Source: Nannobrachium achirus (taxonomy: Eukaryota; Chordata; Actinopteri; Myctophiformes; Myctophidae). Taken from it: a DNA stretch of 64,000 nt. Both the position numbers and the translations under genes were made by a program. The notes below the pieces were generated by a model. The model was not told the DNA's origin. It was given only the letters and a program-made list of their open reading frames with translations, and made no database searches. The stretch lies in the NCBI GenBank assembly GCA_963921795.1, contig OY997658.1, forward strand, positions 54,080,346 to 54,144,345, written 5' to 3'. Shown here piece after piece: positions 1 through 10,595 of this stretch. The number at the start of each line of letters is the position of its first letter. Positions within the stretch are counted from its first letter, which is position 1.

Positions 1-34
1 AGATACAAGGTTTCTGCCCGACAGTGATGATATG
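1..34. mobile_element. Terminal arm of the dispersed palindromic hairpin MITE family
   Basis: The first bases match the right terminus of the complete copy at 38336-38372: both have (A)GAT(A/G)CAAGGTTTCTGCC followed by CGACAGTG or GGACAGTG. The rest of the copy lies outside the window. Assignment rests on this internal comparison. Confidence 0.55.
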
Positions 35-1669
35 TTGTACAGATGTTAGACAATATCTCCCTTCACAAACGTATCGTATGTTATCCTGTGTATATAGAAC
101 AGTTGTGCAGGCACACAAAATGTAAGAAATTACCCTAGCTGCTGTAACAGCATGTAATAAGAGTGTACCTCACCTTTTGTTCTGTCTTTCTTTTTTTTAA
201 CACACTATGTAATTACCCAACTGGGAGAAAGGAAGGCCGGCACTATAACACTATAACCTCTGTAGTGTTTGAGTGTACTTATTTTTCAAGACTGTCATTC
301 AAGTTACTGTAACGTATCATTTCAGCCATAACATTTTCCATTATCTCTTAAAAAGTCATTCCAATAATTGTAATTAAAGGCAATTTGAGTTTAAAGTAGT
401 ATATTATGAATGATATTGGTGTTATTTCTCTCAGTTTCAGATGTATAATTTTGTTATTATCTACGCTGCAGGAATTTCATCCCCGACTTTTTTCACAAAG
501 GAGAAAATGCCTTTGTTGCATTTGACCCAACCACGTCTTGTCTTTGCGTCATGTCTTTAAATTGAATTGTGTTGCTCATAAAATCTCCCTCATACACAAA
601 GGGCCTTTCCTTTAAAACGACTCAACAGAGAGCAAAATCTTTGTTGACATCATTCATGTATCACTTCCTTCAGGGAATTAGAACTTGAGCCTGATAAGAT
701 TAAAATGTTTAATATGGTATAGATATCATTTTCAGTGTTAAAAGTCAATGCCATGATGTTTTGAACAAATAACTAACGCAGGAGAATGACGCTGAGAGAT
801 GCCAATCAGGTCAAAATGCCCAGGACACTGGATAACGAATTGATAATGCCAATCCATATCTGGCCTTGTCCTTCTCTTTACTGGGCCCACGACAACATGA
901 AAACATCTGATATCTATTGTTATGTTCTACATTGTTATTTTCTATTGGCCAATGAAAGTCTTCTATGCTGTGTACACTCAACTATATATGTGAAATTATT
1001 ATGCTTTGTACTCAGAGAGAGCTACGATGGGTGATTTTGCTCTACTGTACTTGCTACAATTTGAACCCTGAACTATATTTTCAATACATCTAATAGAAAA
1101 ACGGACTTGTACACTGTGTGGGCTCCTTTTATTGTGTGAGACTCTAACTGTGATTTTATTCTGTGGAGAGAAGCTGAGTCTTCTTGTGAAAGGATAACAT
1201 TCTGAAGGAATTACAACTATGGGATTAAACCAAAATCCCATCAGAGCCATTACATTGTGCTGTATGCATTAGATAAAGGAGTTGCTGTTCAAATAAAACA
1301 AACGCTTGCTTTCCATTTATATTATCAGAATGGTCCCTGTGCTGTATTAAGGAAGATAAGGGGTCTCTTGACACTGACGACAAATAGACTTTGTGAAAGG
1401 TGGAGAGCTTTTAAGTGTACATTATTGTACAGTTAACTTTCTATTTGAAAAATGTTGTTTCCCATATCCTATGTAGGCACATAAGTCTGTGACGCTCATA
1501 ATATTCAAGAGAGCTCAGCTGACAAAGATATTACATTTCTGGCCAAGCTATTGAACGTACCGGTACAGTGGAATGTTTTTTCTTCAAAGGAACCATATAG
1601 GATTTGTAATTTGTGTGTACTGTACATTACGACACACACAGATAGGAACAACGCATTTATTGAATTTCA
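35..1669. other. Unique-looking AT-rich DNA without a gene
   Basis: No open frame with coding character is present; those of 60-83 codons are what chance gives. I see no tandem repeat or fold-back structure. Confidence 0.6.
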
Positions 1670-1684
1670 AAAATGCACAGTGTT

Positions 1685-1833
1685 GGGGCGCCCACTGGCC
1701 TACCGGTCAAGGTGCATACCACATAGGTTCTGATGCCTGACGTCGAGTCCTGATCCCGACGATCTTTGCTGCGTGTCACTCCCCATCTCTCTCCCCATTT
1801 CCTGTCAGTCTACTGTCCTATCAATAATGGCAT
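1685..1833 (+). mobile_element. tRNA-derived SINE with 15-bp target duplication
   Basis: The start GGGGCGCCCACTGGCCTACC resembles a tRNA A-box region, followed by a degenerate B-box, CTCCCCATTTCCTGTCAGTC and a CTACTGTCCTATCAATAATGGC tail. The same module occurs at 34624-34830 and, on the minus strand, at 9281-9483. It is flanked by AAAATGCACAGTGTT (1670-1684) and AAAATGTACAGTGTT (1834-1848), a 14/15 target-site duplication. Degenerate A and B boxes suggest an old copy. Confidence 0.85.
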
Positions 1834-1858
1834 AAAATGTACAGTGTTTTCATTAAAA

Positions 1859-1860
<2 letters not shown>

Positions 1861-1948
<88 letters not shown>
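1861..1948. repeat. (TCTG)n microsatellite passing into (CT)n
   Basis: About 17 TCTG units (1861-1930) are followed by a CT run (1931-1948). They lie next to the 3' end of the SINE. The 108-codon open frame across it is repeat translation. Confidence 0.97.
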
Positions 1949-2410
1949 GCTCCTCTCTTTCTATTTTTTTTTTTTCCTGGCCAGTCTTATAACAACCCTT
2001 TGATTTCACTAGTTTTGTCTAGCAGCAGACACACTCTAATCCCTGAGCTTTTTGAGCTCCTTTCAAAAACATACCAAATGTCAAGAGTGTAAGTTGAAAA
2101 GGGTCTTAGAGGATGCAAGAAGAAGCAAACACTGCATTTTTTTTTCTCCAAAGGGGAAAAAACAAACAGAACTTCTGACAGGGTTGCATCCTCCCCGGAC
2201 CCACCTGTGAAAAACAGCCTTGTTGTCATGCCTGCACTTCCTGAATCAGACCTATAAAAACTCAAAAAGTGCTAAAAGTGTGATTTTGACACCTGCTTGG
2301 CCATGCACGATTGAACTGAATCACTTATAGTTCCTCAATAACTAAATTGTAAATTGTAATCACAGATTACAGGTGAATGATAAAGATGATTGACAAGACC
2401 AATATACAAT
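1949..2410. other. No gene seen
   Basis: Includes a T-rich run (1962-1977) and unremarkable AT-rich sequence. Small open frames lack coding character. Confidence 0.55.
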
Positions 2411-2527
2411 TTACGCATTTAGCAGACGCTCTTATCCAGAGCGACTTACAATAGGCAGGTAATACATCAATATAATAAGCAGGTAATACATCATTACAAT
2501 AAGCAGTTAATACATCATTACATCAAC
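2411..2527. repeat. Teleost GCATTTAGCAGACGCTCTTA repeat plus short tandem repeat
   Basis: 2413-2450 carries the conserved GCATTTAGCAGACGCTCTTA / CCAGAGCGACTTACAA module that is very common in fish interspersed repeats. Three degenerate units of about 27 bp follow (AGCAGGTAATACATCATTAC type, 2450-2527). A second partial copy of the module is at 4615-4640. Confidence 0.7.
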
Positions 2528-4254
2528 ATCAATACATCAAATGCTTAGCAATATCAATCTAGAAAAATAACGTAGGTGGACCAAGCACCTAATCAGTAAA
2601 AAGCGTTATAAAACCTAAAAATGCTATCTATCTTTCATGTGGTCATTAAGGGTATAATATAGACTGATAGTATATCACGCCAAGGTAGCTATACGACACA
2701 AGCTCTACCAGAATTCAACATTGCTTCAAGCACCCTCATTTGTTCAGATGTATGGCATGTATTGACATTTGAAGCAGAACAATGCTTAGCATGTCAGATT
2801 AAAAATGTATCGACATGCAAGTTACAGTGTATCACAGTGTAAGCACAAGAGTAAACCAGTACAAGCGCATAATGATTCCCAAGGCAGCTTAGCTGCAAGG
2901 CCTTACATTTTTGTTGTTGTTTTGCTTCTGCTTTGTTTTACGTCAAATAGAGAAAATTTGAACTATAAGCTCACACCGTGTCGCAACACAATGCGGCGAA
3001 AGGTGGCTTATTCTTGCTGAGGTAATGTACTCTGGGTCTTGCCAGTGAATGAGTGGGACTTTCGGGGTATGTGATGTTACGTTATATCGAGTTTCCCGAG
3101 TTATTCACAATGTCTTCGCGTGCCAGGCCCGATTTCCCGAGCTATTAATCCATTAGATTTGATTAAAACAATCCAATATTCGATCGCCAATCCACTGTTT
3201 CTAAGTGCCCCAAAGATAGTTATTCCGGTTTGGGACCGGAAGCAGAAACGGATCATTTCTATATTTTTGCGGACGGGAAACACGTTCCTCTGTGGCCACT
3301 TTCTCCTGCATTACTTCCTTGTTACACAGCTACACATAGCTATAGATATAGCCTGCGCAAAAATGGTGGCAATGGGGCAGTCAATAGTGAGCTACAGTAC
3401 TTTATTACTCAGACTGTACTTTTAACAACAGGAACTCCCTTTCTTTCGGAAGTGCCTTGTGAAGGTTGAGTGTTGAATTGAAGAGGACCTCCAGCCCCCC
3501 ATGTTGCCCTTCCCATGCCCTCCTCCCAGCGCTGGAGAGTGCAGCACACAGCGGCCTTCTTGAGCCCTGCTCCCTAGACTGTATTAGTATCTCCACAGGC
3601 ATCCGCATTGAACAGAGACAGGACCTGAAAATCACAGCCGTGTAAAATACAGGGTTACTTTGCTTGTCCGGCAAAGGTTGTCTGGCTGGTGAGCGCATAT
3701 CTCAGCCAAGGGCATCCTCACCGGAATCGCAAGTGGACGGACGGCGGCACGAAGTTTTTCCTGCCAGGCCAAGATAAAACGTTCTTCACGTGATAGAGGG
3801 AGACAAGAGCCGACACAGTGTCGGGGGAAACTGTCCAAAACTGTTTCAGAAGAAAATAAAAAGTTAACCAGAGAGAAAAGTAAAGAGGCGAAAAAGGCAA
3901 GTTTTGTTTTAAAGAGACCTCAATGCACTCTGCTGCTGTACTTTATCAAGATGCCAATCAAGCAATGATGAGCCCTAGAGTGTAGAGTGTGGAGGTGGCA
4001 TGATGCAAAGTGAAGTCCTAAAAACAGAACGATATTTGACCTCCACAGACCTTGTGTAATTTGGCTGTAAACAAAACAGCACAGTTGTTATGACTCAGGA
4101 TGCTATGAAGAATAATGATTTACATGCTAATTTCCTACTTCCCACTCAGACTGATGTCAAGCGGTGAAGTCATAGGGAATGACAGTAAGGGCTGTGTATG
4201 CACAGCTAAGTATTCAATTATTTGTTTGTTGATCTATAATCTGACCTTGATTTA
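2528..4254. other. No gene seen
   Basis: Mixed sequence. 3030-3420 has higher GC and open frames of up to 101 codons in overlapping frames, without recognisable domains or splice structure. 3460-3900 is likewise open by chance only. No fold-back structure was noticed. Confidence 0.5.
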
Positions 4255-4261
4255 TTGATGA

Positions 4262-4312
<51 letters not shown>
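4262..4312. repeat. (GATT)n microsatellite
   Basis: About 12 uninterrupted ATTG/GATT units. Confidence 0.96.
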
Positions 4313-4555
4313 TGTATAGCCGAAATGAGGCAAATTTGTATCATTTTAAAGTGAAAACCCTTATTTCCAGCATTTTCCAAAATCTTAAAAAACTACAAAA
4401 ACACAAAGAAGAAATTACTATTTGAAAAGTAAACCATACTGAAATCTAAAGATACATATATCACCCCAATTTAAGAAAATTAAAAAATATATATCTGTAC
4501 TGTCATTTCATATTTTTTTATCTTTTTCCCTGTTTCTGAAAAAAAAGTACTACGT

Positions 4556-4599
4556 GACTGACTGACTGACTGACTGACTGACTGACTGACTGACTGACA
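4556..4599. repeat. (GACT)n microsatellite
   Basis: About 11 ACTG units. It directly precedes a degenerate copy of the CATTTAGCAGATGCTCTTA fish repeat module (4615-4640). Confidence 0.96.
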
Positions 4600-4937
4600 A
4601 TTATAATTTGCGATTCAGGCATTTAGCAGATGCTCTTAGTGACTAACAAAGTCACTGAGGGACTTCTCTCAACCATATGGGGTTTAAGTTAATTATAACA
4701 CGATAGAATCACCAACGCCAACCATTCAATTCCAAATGACATTATCCTTGTCATTGAGTAAACTTTGATGTGCTATTGTATTAATTCATGGAAAGAGTAT
4801 AACTGTATTTCCCCTGATATGTTCTATAAGGAATAGTCTACACTGTTAATACACACTATTCATCTATCAGTCTACATCAGGCACATGCACAAATAGAGGT
4901 GCACCTGATTCGAATGTTATCATCCGATACCATCGGA

Positions 4938-5504
4938 GATTATCACGTCTTATCAGCTGATATTATCTAACTAGTAGGGCCATGCTCTGCCAACCGAAGC
5001 GCTTATCAGCCGAGTGTATCGACATGCTCTACAGACTGAAGAAAAATAAAATAAAAAAGGGAATCCCCCTAGTGGGATTTGAAACGACTACCGTGGGTTT
5101 CCCAGCCACCCGTCTACCGCTCACGCCACATGATCCATTACGGAGGCGCGCCGTCTCAGGCGACGATGAGCCGCAGTGAGCGAGTCGCCGTGCCGAGTAG
5201 TGCGAACGTCGCATGAGCCGACTCAGCGCCGTTACCGAGTTATGTGCCGTTATGGACAGAATAGTCAATATTGACCAGGGGACTGCTTCTGCGTCCGAAT
5301 GCGGGGACTGTTCTGCGGTAGTATTCACGTTGTCAAAGATAACACAAAGGGGGTTTGGCCAGCCGCTCGGTAGCTCTGTAAGTAGGGTAGGTGGCAACTG
5401 AGTCAATATGTATCGGCACATGCGCACTAACACCCTGACCGACTCAGTCGGCAGAGCATGGCCCTACTCGCTGTATAATATCGGCTGATAAGAAAGTGAT
5501 AATC
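4938..5504. mobile_element. Fold-back DNA element with ~70-bp terminal inverted repeats
   Basis: The left arm GATTATCAC..CTTATCAGCTGATATTAT..TAGGGCCATGCTCTGCC (4938-4998) is mirrored at 5440-5504 by GGCAGAGCATGGCCCTA..ATAATATCGGCTGATAAG..GTGATAATC. The interior is GC-rich and holds a tRNA-like segment on the minus strand. It has no transposase, so it is non-autonomous. The 134-codon minus-strand frame inside has no coding signature. The superfamily cannot be set because no TSD is visible. Confidence 0.8.
5038..5140 (-). repeat. tRNA-like / SINE-head segment inside the fold-back element
   Basis: Read on the minus strand it has an A-box-like TGGCGTGAGCGGTAGACG and, 27 bases further on, a B-box-like CGTTTCAAATCCC, then ACTAGGGGGATTCCC and a T-rich run (5058-5038) that would stop RNA polymerase III. 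The spacing fits a tRNA promoter. There is no acceptor-stem pairing that I can see, so it is not called a functional tRNA. Confidence 0.5.
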
Positions 5505-5579
5505 GCAGAGGTTTGAACATATTTATTTCCGTATCTATAATTGGGCAGTGTCAGTGAGTGAGGCAGAGGGGTCCTTTGG

Positions 5580-5907
5580 TTCACTCATTTGCTGCCAAAA
5601 ACGTTTTTATACGTTTTAACATTTTTGGCCACTGGGGGGCACTGTTCACTAATATATGAGACAGCAATGTGTTCACTGCTCTCTGGGCAGCCTGTGATAC
5701 TGATAAAAAATTATAAAAAAAATAATTAATGTAATCAGCTTTCTGCACACCTTCTTCAAAATGGCCACCAAAATGGCCGCCATCCACATGCTGTAATTGT
5801 TTGTGTGTGTTAATCTAAAAATGGATTTTTCTTGGGGTTGATTATATTTTTCTGCCAACTGCAAGGGGGCAATGGACATCTTCTGAGAGCTTTTTTTTTT
5901 TTCAAAA

Positions 5908-5938
<31 letters not shown>

Positions 5939-6016
5939 TTCATTTTAATTTTTTGTAAAAAGCCTGACATTTCTTAGATAGATGTTTTTTTTAACCCTTG
6001 GCAGGCAATGTGTTAA
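5580..6016. mobile_element. Probable TTAA-type MITE with short imperfect terminal repeats
   Basis: The left end TTCACTCATTTGCTGCCAA (5580-5598) pairs with the complement of the right end, TTAACACATTGCCTGCCAA (6016-5998), 15/19 matching. The interior has an AT run (5907-5930) and T tracts. The TTAA at the right end suggests a piggyBac/Kolobok-like target. The left end is degenerate, so boundaries are approximate. Confidence 0.5.
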
Positions 6017-6103
6017 TATTTCACCACCACAAAAAGTTCAAAGGTTTGATCATGCAACCGGCATGTGTGTCCATTGATCATTCAATCAATTCCTAAACAT
6101 TGT

Positions 6104-6134
6104 AATCCATTGATTAATTAGTAATCAATGGATT
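6104..6134. repeat. Small perfect hairpin
   Basis: AATCCATTGATTA (6104-6116) and its exact complement TAATCAATGGATT (6122-6134), loop 5 bases. Confidence 0.75.
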
Positions 6135-6297
6135 GAGGAATTGTGAGAAAGTGAGCAGTAACATGGTGGAAAGTAGTTAAGTATACCTTCACTCGAGTGC
6201 TGTATAGTTTTGAGGAACTGTCATTCATTTATTTATTTTATTTGTTATTTTTTGTAAGATACAGAGAGACAGGAATCCAGGCAGGAGAGTATGGGAG

Positions 6298-6406
6298 TAG
6301 TCTCGCGTGGCCAGACTGCTGACTCCCACAATTTGCAAATGCTCACGTCCTACAGTCTATATAGCATTCGGAGATTGTGGAATAGTTGTTTGGCTACGCG
6401 AGACTA
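6298..6406. mobile_element. 109-bp MITE with 9-bp target duplication
   Basis: The ends TAGTCTCGCGTGGCCAGAC (6298-6316) and the complement of GTTTGGCTACGCGAGACTA (6388-6406) match 16/19. GTATGGGAG directly precedes (6289-6297) and follows (6407-6415) the element. A 9-bp TSD is typical of Mutator-like elements; an 8-bp reading would suit hAT. The direct repeat extends to 11 bp by chance overlap with the ends. Confidence 0.88.
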
Positions 6407-6468
6407 GTATGGGAGTGACATGCAGCAAAATGGTCCTGCCAGGAATCATGTGACATACGCACACGCAC

Positions 6469-6475
6469 ACACTCA

Positions 6476-6528
<53 letters not shown>

Positions 6529-6568
6529 ACGCACACGCACACGCACACGCACACGCACACACGCACAC
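6469..6568. repeat. CT/CA/CACACG compound microsatellite
   Basis: A (CT)n run (about 6474-6487) is followed by (AC)n to 6518 and (ACACGC)n to 6568. Confidence 0.97.
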
Positions 6569-6691
6569 ATGTCATTCAACACGGTACACTGAGCTAATCA
6601 GCTGCCCACAAGCACACACTATACCAGGCATGCAAACATTTGTCAATCTTTAATATTTGCTCAGACTGGACAGCTATGTCATGTCTTATAT

Positions 6692-6693
6692 TG

Positions 6694-6725
<32 letters not shown>

Positions 6726-6752
6726 TGCGTGTGCGTGTGTGTGTGTGTGTGT
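6692..6752. repeat. GT/GTGC compound microsatellite
   Basis: (GT)n with a (GTGC)n centre at 6705-6735. Confidence 0.96.
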
Positions 6753-7147
6753 TTCCTGCACACATGAACAATATTATGCTCATTTAAATCCCTGTCAGAC
6801 CTCCACCTGAGGGATACCAATCACAAAAAAACAAGGAAAACAAAGAAGGAAAAAAAAAAGAAAAAGGAAAACTCCCATCCAGTTGTTACAGGAGAGTACA
6901 CGAGCCACCGCCTTGTCACCTAAATAATTGGCGGACAAAGACAATTGTAACCAACAAGCCAATGGTCTCCACTCTCTCAGCTGCCTCATTATGGGGGTAG
7001 AAGCCCGGTGGAGCTCGTTAGAGAGGGTGGGAGAGGCGCGGTAAATAAGGTTAATTGGCCAATCTGTCAGGCCCAGGGAAAGTGCACACGCTGACACGAC
7101 CCAAGCCCAACATGTTTTTCACCCACATGTCACCAGCGCTACGCACG

Positions 7148-7237
<90 letters not shown>
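7148..7237. repeat. CT then CA microsatellite
   Basis: (CT)n 7148-7164 followed by an uninterrupted (AC)n 7165-7237. Confidence 0.97.
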
Positions 7238-7240
<3 letters not shown>

Positions 7241-8032
7241 GACTTGTTCTAATAATTAACATCATCAACATTTTGCCAGGGACGGAGGAGCACGGTTACT
7301 GTGTGTGTGTGTGGGGGGGTAGGTATACTGCTGAACCCGGGGTGCGGAAACTTCCCATGTGTTTTTGGAGTCTGCATAATTGCTGCACCACCACCAGAGT
7401 ATTAATAACGCTGTCATTAACATCAGCAACTCAACCTTGGTGTTCTCTGGGAGCCAGAGGAGCAGCAGCGACATTAAAAATGGAGCGCTGGAAACATGCT
7501 CCTCCGCCATGGCTCCCAGGCAGCGGTGTGCTTTCTGCACAACAGTTCAGTGGGCAGAGGCACTTGAAAGAAATAACCTCTGTGTTAATGAGATTGATAA
7601 GACAATTACTTTGAAGGCCAGCTCATTAGCTCCAAGTGAAAGGAGATAAAAAACCTAAACTAAACTAAACTGAGAGGACAGGCTTGAGGTGGGCTGACAT
7701 AGTGAAATATGCATGACGCTGCAATGCCCTGCATGCTCTGAAAGGTTTCTATAAATAAAGAGGTGACCATGCTATAATTTTGTTCTTCTTTTTTTCTAAT
7801 GATCTGTTGAGTCATTTAGGGTCCCAGAGGATGGCAACTTCCAACCCCCATGCATTTATGTTATCCTCAAATTCACTTTTAGTTTTTCTTCTTTTGCAAG
7901 TCTCAATTCACGCCCATCCATCTATTCTACATATTCTTGTCTACAACCCTATACTGTCCCTATATTAGGTATGTCATTATAGGTGGTGAGCAAAAACATT
8001 TAAATAATAATAAGGGTAATAAGAATAAGAAT
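7238..8032. other. No gene seen
   Basis: Two overlapping open frames of 113 and 89 codons (7273-7649) sit in different frames, with no domain and no splice signals. Treated as chance. 7560-7640 (TAATGAGATTGATAAG, CAGCTCATTAGCTCC) has the look of regulatory DNA but nothing firm. Confidence 0.45.
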
Positions 8033-8051
8033 TATTATTATTATTATTATT
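8033..8051. repeat. (ATT)n microsatellite
   Basis: About six ATT units. Confidence 0.9.
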
Positions 8052-8065
8052 TATTTTAAATAGCT

Positions 8066-8124
8066 AAAATAGAGGATCTACAAGCTCACGCTGCATTGCA
8101 TCGTGGTGAGTTGTGAGCTTGTGG
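8066..8124. repeat. Dispersed hairpin family copy
   Basis: AAAATAGAGGATCTACAAGC is followed after a GC-rich loop by TTGTGAGCTTGTGG. It is the degenerate core of the family described at 21585-21651 and 38116-38372. Confidence 0.6.
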
Positions 8125-8904
8125 CCATATTGTACGCGATTATGATGCCTTGTTGGCCCCTGCTTGTGATTAGCTGAACCAGAAGTAGGGAGCGCGCCGC
8201 GGTGTTCACTTGGACCGTGCAGAGGTGCCGAACGTCTCCAGCGAAAACGTCCGCTCCTTTACAATGTCTCCTATGTATAGAATAATAGCCTATACTGTAC
8301 TGTATACGTGGCCACCTCTCTGCCAGCCTCCAGTTATTTTCTGCTCTGCTAATGATTGAGCCAGTGGAGGCTGTTATGGACAGGAAGCGTCGCTGCTTCG
8401 CTCTGATGACAAGAGAGAGTTAATTAAAGAGCCTCGTCTAATGGGGAATCTCTCCATATCCATCTCCACATTTTACTGTACCAATCAGAGGAGATGGAAA
8501 TTCAAATGGCACTGCAGCTCTTATGTCTTGATTAGCATGAGCACCGCTGCTACAGTACATGACTGAGACTGTGATTGTGCGGACAAATTATCACGTAGGC
8601 CTGTCAGAAAATGGTCCATCAGGGGATATTACGCCTAATGATTAAGGACCCCCTAGCTGAGAGAGAAATAAAGCAGGGAAACCCACTACATACTGTATAA
8701 CATTGTGTTGCAGATTAAACTTTTTCATATGCTGTATATCATAGATAGCTTCATAGACTTGTTTGACAGTGTTGGATTCATGCCAATGTGTAATTGTCAC
8801 TTGTCAGACATTTAACCACTTAAACGGTCAATACTTTGTAAACGAGACCTTTCACTTTGTACTTTGGTCTGCTCTTTTTGCCCTCTGCACCAAACCTCTT
8901 TGCC
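8125..8904. other. No gene; candidate conserved non-coding stretch at 8330-8660
   Basis: 8330-8660 is repeat-free and contains several TAAT, GATTA and AATTAA homeodomain-like cores (GTTAATTAAAGAGCC, GATTAGCATGAGC, CCTAATGATTAAGG). Such clusters are seen in developmental enhancers. This is inference from composition only. Confidence 0.3.
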
Positions 8905-8963
8905 AAAAATAGCTGATCTACAAGCTCACAACGCCTTGTGTGAGCTTGTAGATTGGCTATTAT
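8905..8963. repeat. Dispersed hairpin family copy
   Basis: AAAAATAGCTGATCTACAAG plus CTCACAACGC pairs with TGTGAGCTTGTAGATTGGCTAT. The arms are about 25 bases. Confidence 0.8.
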
Positions 8964-9266
8964 AGGCTAACGTTCTCCTCAGAATGGGGATAATAGGGTT
9001 CAAGTGATTAATATAACAACAACTATCCTCACACACAAAGAGAGCAGCCCCCCTGTGGTAACTCTGAGGACCCCCTGTTGAAGACCCCTGCTGTATAAGG
9101 CGACATAAGCAGCAGCCTGGGTATAAGGGCACCATTCCGAGGGGGAGAGCAAAATTGCATAGAGAAAAAATTAAAAAAAGGAACAGTGAAATTTGCACAA
9201 TGTGCATATCACCGTGTGTTGTCAATTGACCTGGTTGGAGTGGATGCACTGATTGTATGTGACCTT
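8964..9266. other. No gene seen
   Basis: Contains a 107-codon minus-strand open frame without domain similarity. Confidence 0.5.
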
Positions 9267-9280
9267 TATTGACATTCTTT

Positions 9281-9483
9281 AAAGATTAGTTTTTTGGGCT
9301 TTTATGCCTTTATTGGATAGGACAGTAGACTGACAGGAAATGGGAGGAGAGACGGGGAGGGACATGCGGAAAAGGTCGTCCGGATCGGGAATCGAACCAG
9401 CGACGCCGACAGGCATCAATGCATATGTGACAATGCCTAATATAAGAGGTATGCGCCTGGACCAGTAGGCCAGCGGGTGCCCC
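9281..9483 (-). mobile_element. tRNA-derived SINE, minus strand, perfect 14-bp TSD
   Basis: On the minus strand it begins AGGGGCACCCGCTGGCCTAC with an A-box-like region. A B-box GGTTCGATTCCCGATCCGG lies at about 9400-9382, and the fish tail CATTTCCTGTCAGTCTACTG / TCCTATCCAATAAAGGCA follows. TATTGACATTCTTT occurs perfectly at 9267-9280 and 9484-9497. The intact B-box and perfect TSD make it the youngest-looking of the three copies. Confidence 0.93.
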
Positions 9484-9497
9484 TATTGACATTCTTT

Positions 9498-9781
9498 ATT
9501 GACAGTCTGAAAATGCCACGGCCCGCTGCCCCACTATGTCTGTCTATGTCTGAGTTCTGTTAGTCTGTTTTTCTTGTGTATCTTGTTTTGTATTAGTGTT
9601 CTTGTGCTTCTTATCTGCCCTTGTTTGCTGTTGACTGTCTTATCCACAGATATAAAAACATTCGCCGCTGCAGTTGAATAGAGCTACCTGTATCGCGGGC
9701 CGGGCGGGGGTGCAGCTTCCGCGTGCGTCACAGAAATGGAAGTTTGGTAGGCCAGCGTGATCTAGGTAGGCCAATCAGACT
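9498..9781. other. No gene seen
   Basis: Ordinary sequence with a GC-rich patch (9690-9730). No repeat unit was recognised. Confidence 0.5.
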
Positions 9782-9909
9782 AGGGGTGGGTATTTTCGTA
9801 ACCCAGGGTGCGTTCAAATAAACAAACGACAAAGTGCACACAAGTGCCCTCAGTTCCTATATCCGAACGCACCGTGGACGCACCCTGCGTTACGAAAAGA
9901 CCCGCCCCT
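9782..9909. mobile_element. Short fold-back MITE
   Basis: AGGGGTGGGTATTTTCGTAA followed by CCCAGGGTGCGTTC (9783-9816) is mirrored by GAACGCACC...GCACCCTGCGTTACGAAAAG / ACCCGCCCCT (9864-9909). The arms match over about 33 bases with one inserted stretch. No TSD is clear. Confidence 0.75.
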
Positions 9910-10121
9910 GCCTCGCAATGCACATGTCCCAGAGCAGAAGGAGGCGTCTACCTTTCTATGGTCTTGTCTCTCCACCCTGATTATTTGTTAACCCTAGTCA
10001 CCTGTGTCCTGTCTGCCCCAGCCTATTTTTGTGGTGATTGTCGGTTCTGTGTCCTGTTAGTGCTGTGTCTATTTAAACTCCCCTGTTGTCACCCTGTGAT
10101 CAGTGTGTCAACTTGTTGTTT

Positions 10122-10540
10122 TATTGCGACCGTCAGGTCGCAAGGTACTATGAAAAGCTCCAAAAGCTGTCCGTCAGTCCCTCCGTCATTCCCTCCGTCC
10201 CTCCGTCTGCCCGTCAAACGTCACGTCACACTTTTGCCCCTACTCTTATCTCTGGCACCGTTGGCCCTATCGATGCCAAACTTTGTACACACACTCCTTG
10301 GTTGGCAAATCACAACCTCAGCCCCTGTTTTGAACTCACATGGCCCTCTTCTAGCGCCGCCATCTTTTGTAAAAACACATTTTTGGACACTGCTCCTACA
10401 GATTTTGGCCTAAAATCAAGCAAAGCTGTACACAGTATCTCTAAGTCATGTCATCAACATGGATCTGTCCCATTTCCCATATTCCCTCCTGATTGGCTAC
10501 CATTGCCTTCTAAAGTTTGTGTATGCGACGTGACGGTCGC
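10122..10540. mobile_element. GCGACC-ended repeat, copy 1
   Basis: The left end GCGACCGTCAGGTCGCA (10126-10142) and the complement of the right end, GCGACCGTCACGTCGCA, match 16/17. Each end is itself near-palindromic. A CCGTCCCTCCGT-rich part and GACACTGCTCCTACAGATTT follow. A second copy lies at 28944-29226 inside the piggyBac element. The class is unknown to me. The 201- and 163-codon frames over it (9808-10577) have no domain and are rejected. Confidence 0.65.
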
Positions 10541-10595
10541 TTATCCGATTAGGGAATCTTACTGGTTTTCAGTGTGAGTGTATACTAGTGTACAG

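Noticed and set aside
1821-2092. Ser/Leu-Cys-Val and Arg-Gln-Thr-Asp frames
   Set aside because: Translation of the TCTG microsatellite.
9808-10577. Overlapping plus-strand open frames of 201 and 163 codons
   Set aside because: They overlap in different phases, cover a repeat that recurs at 28944, and show no domain or splice structure.
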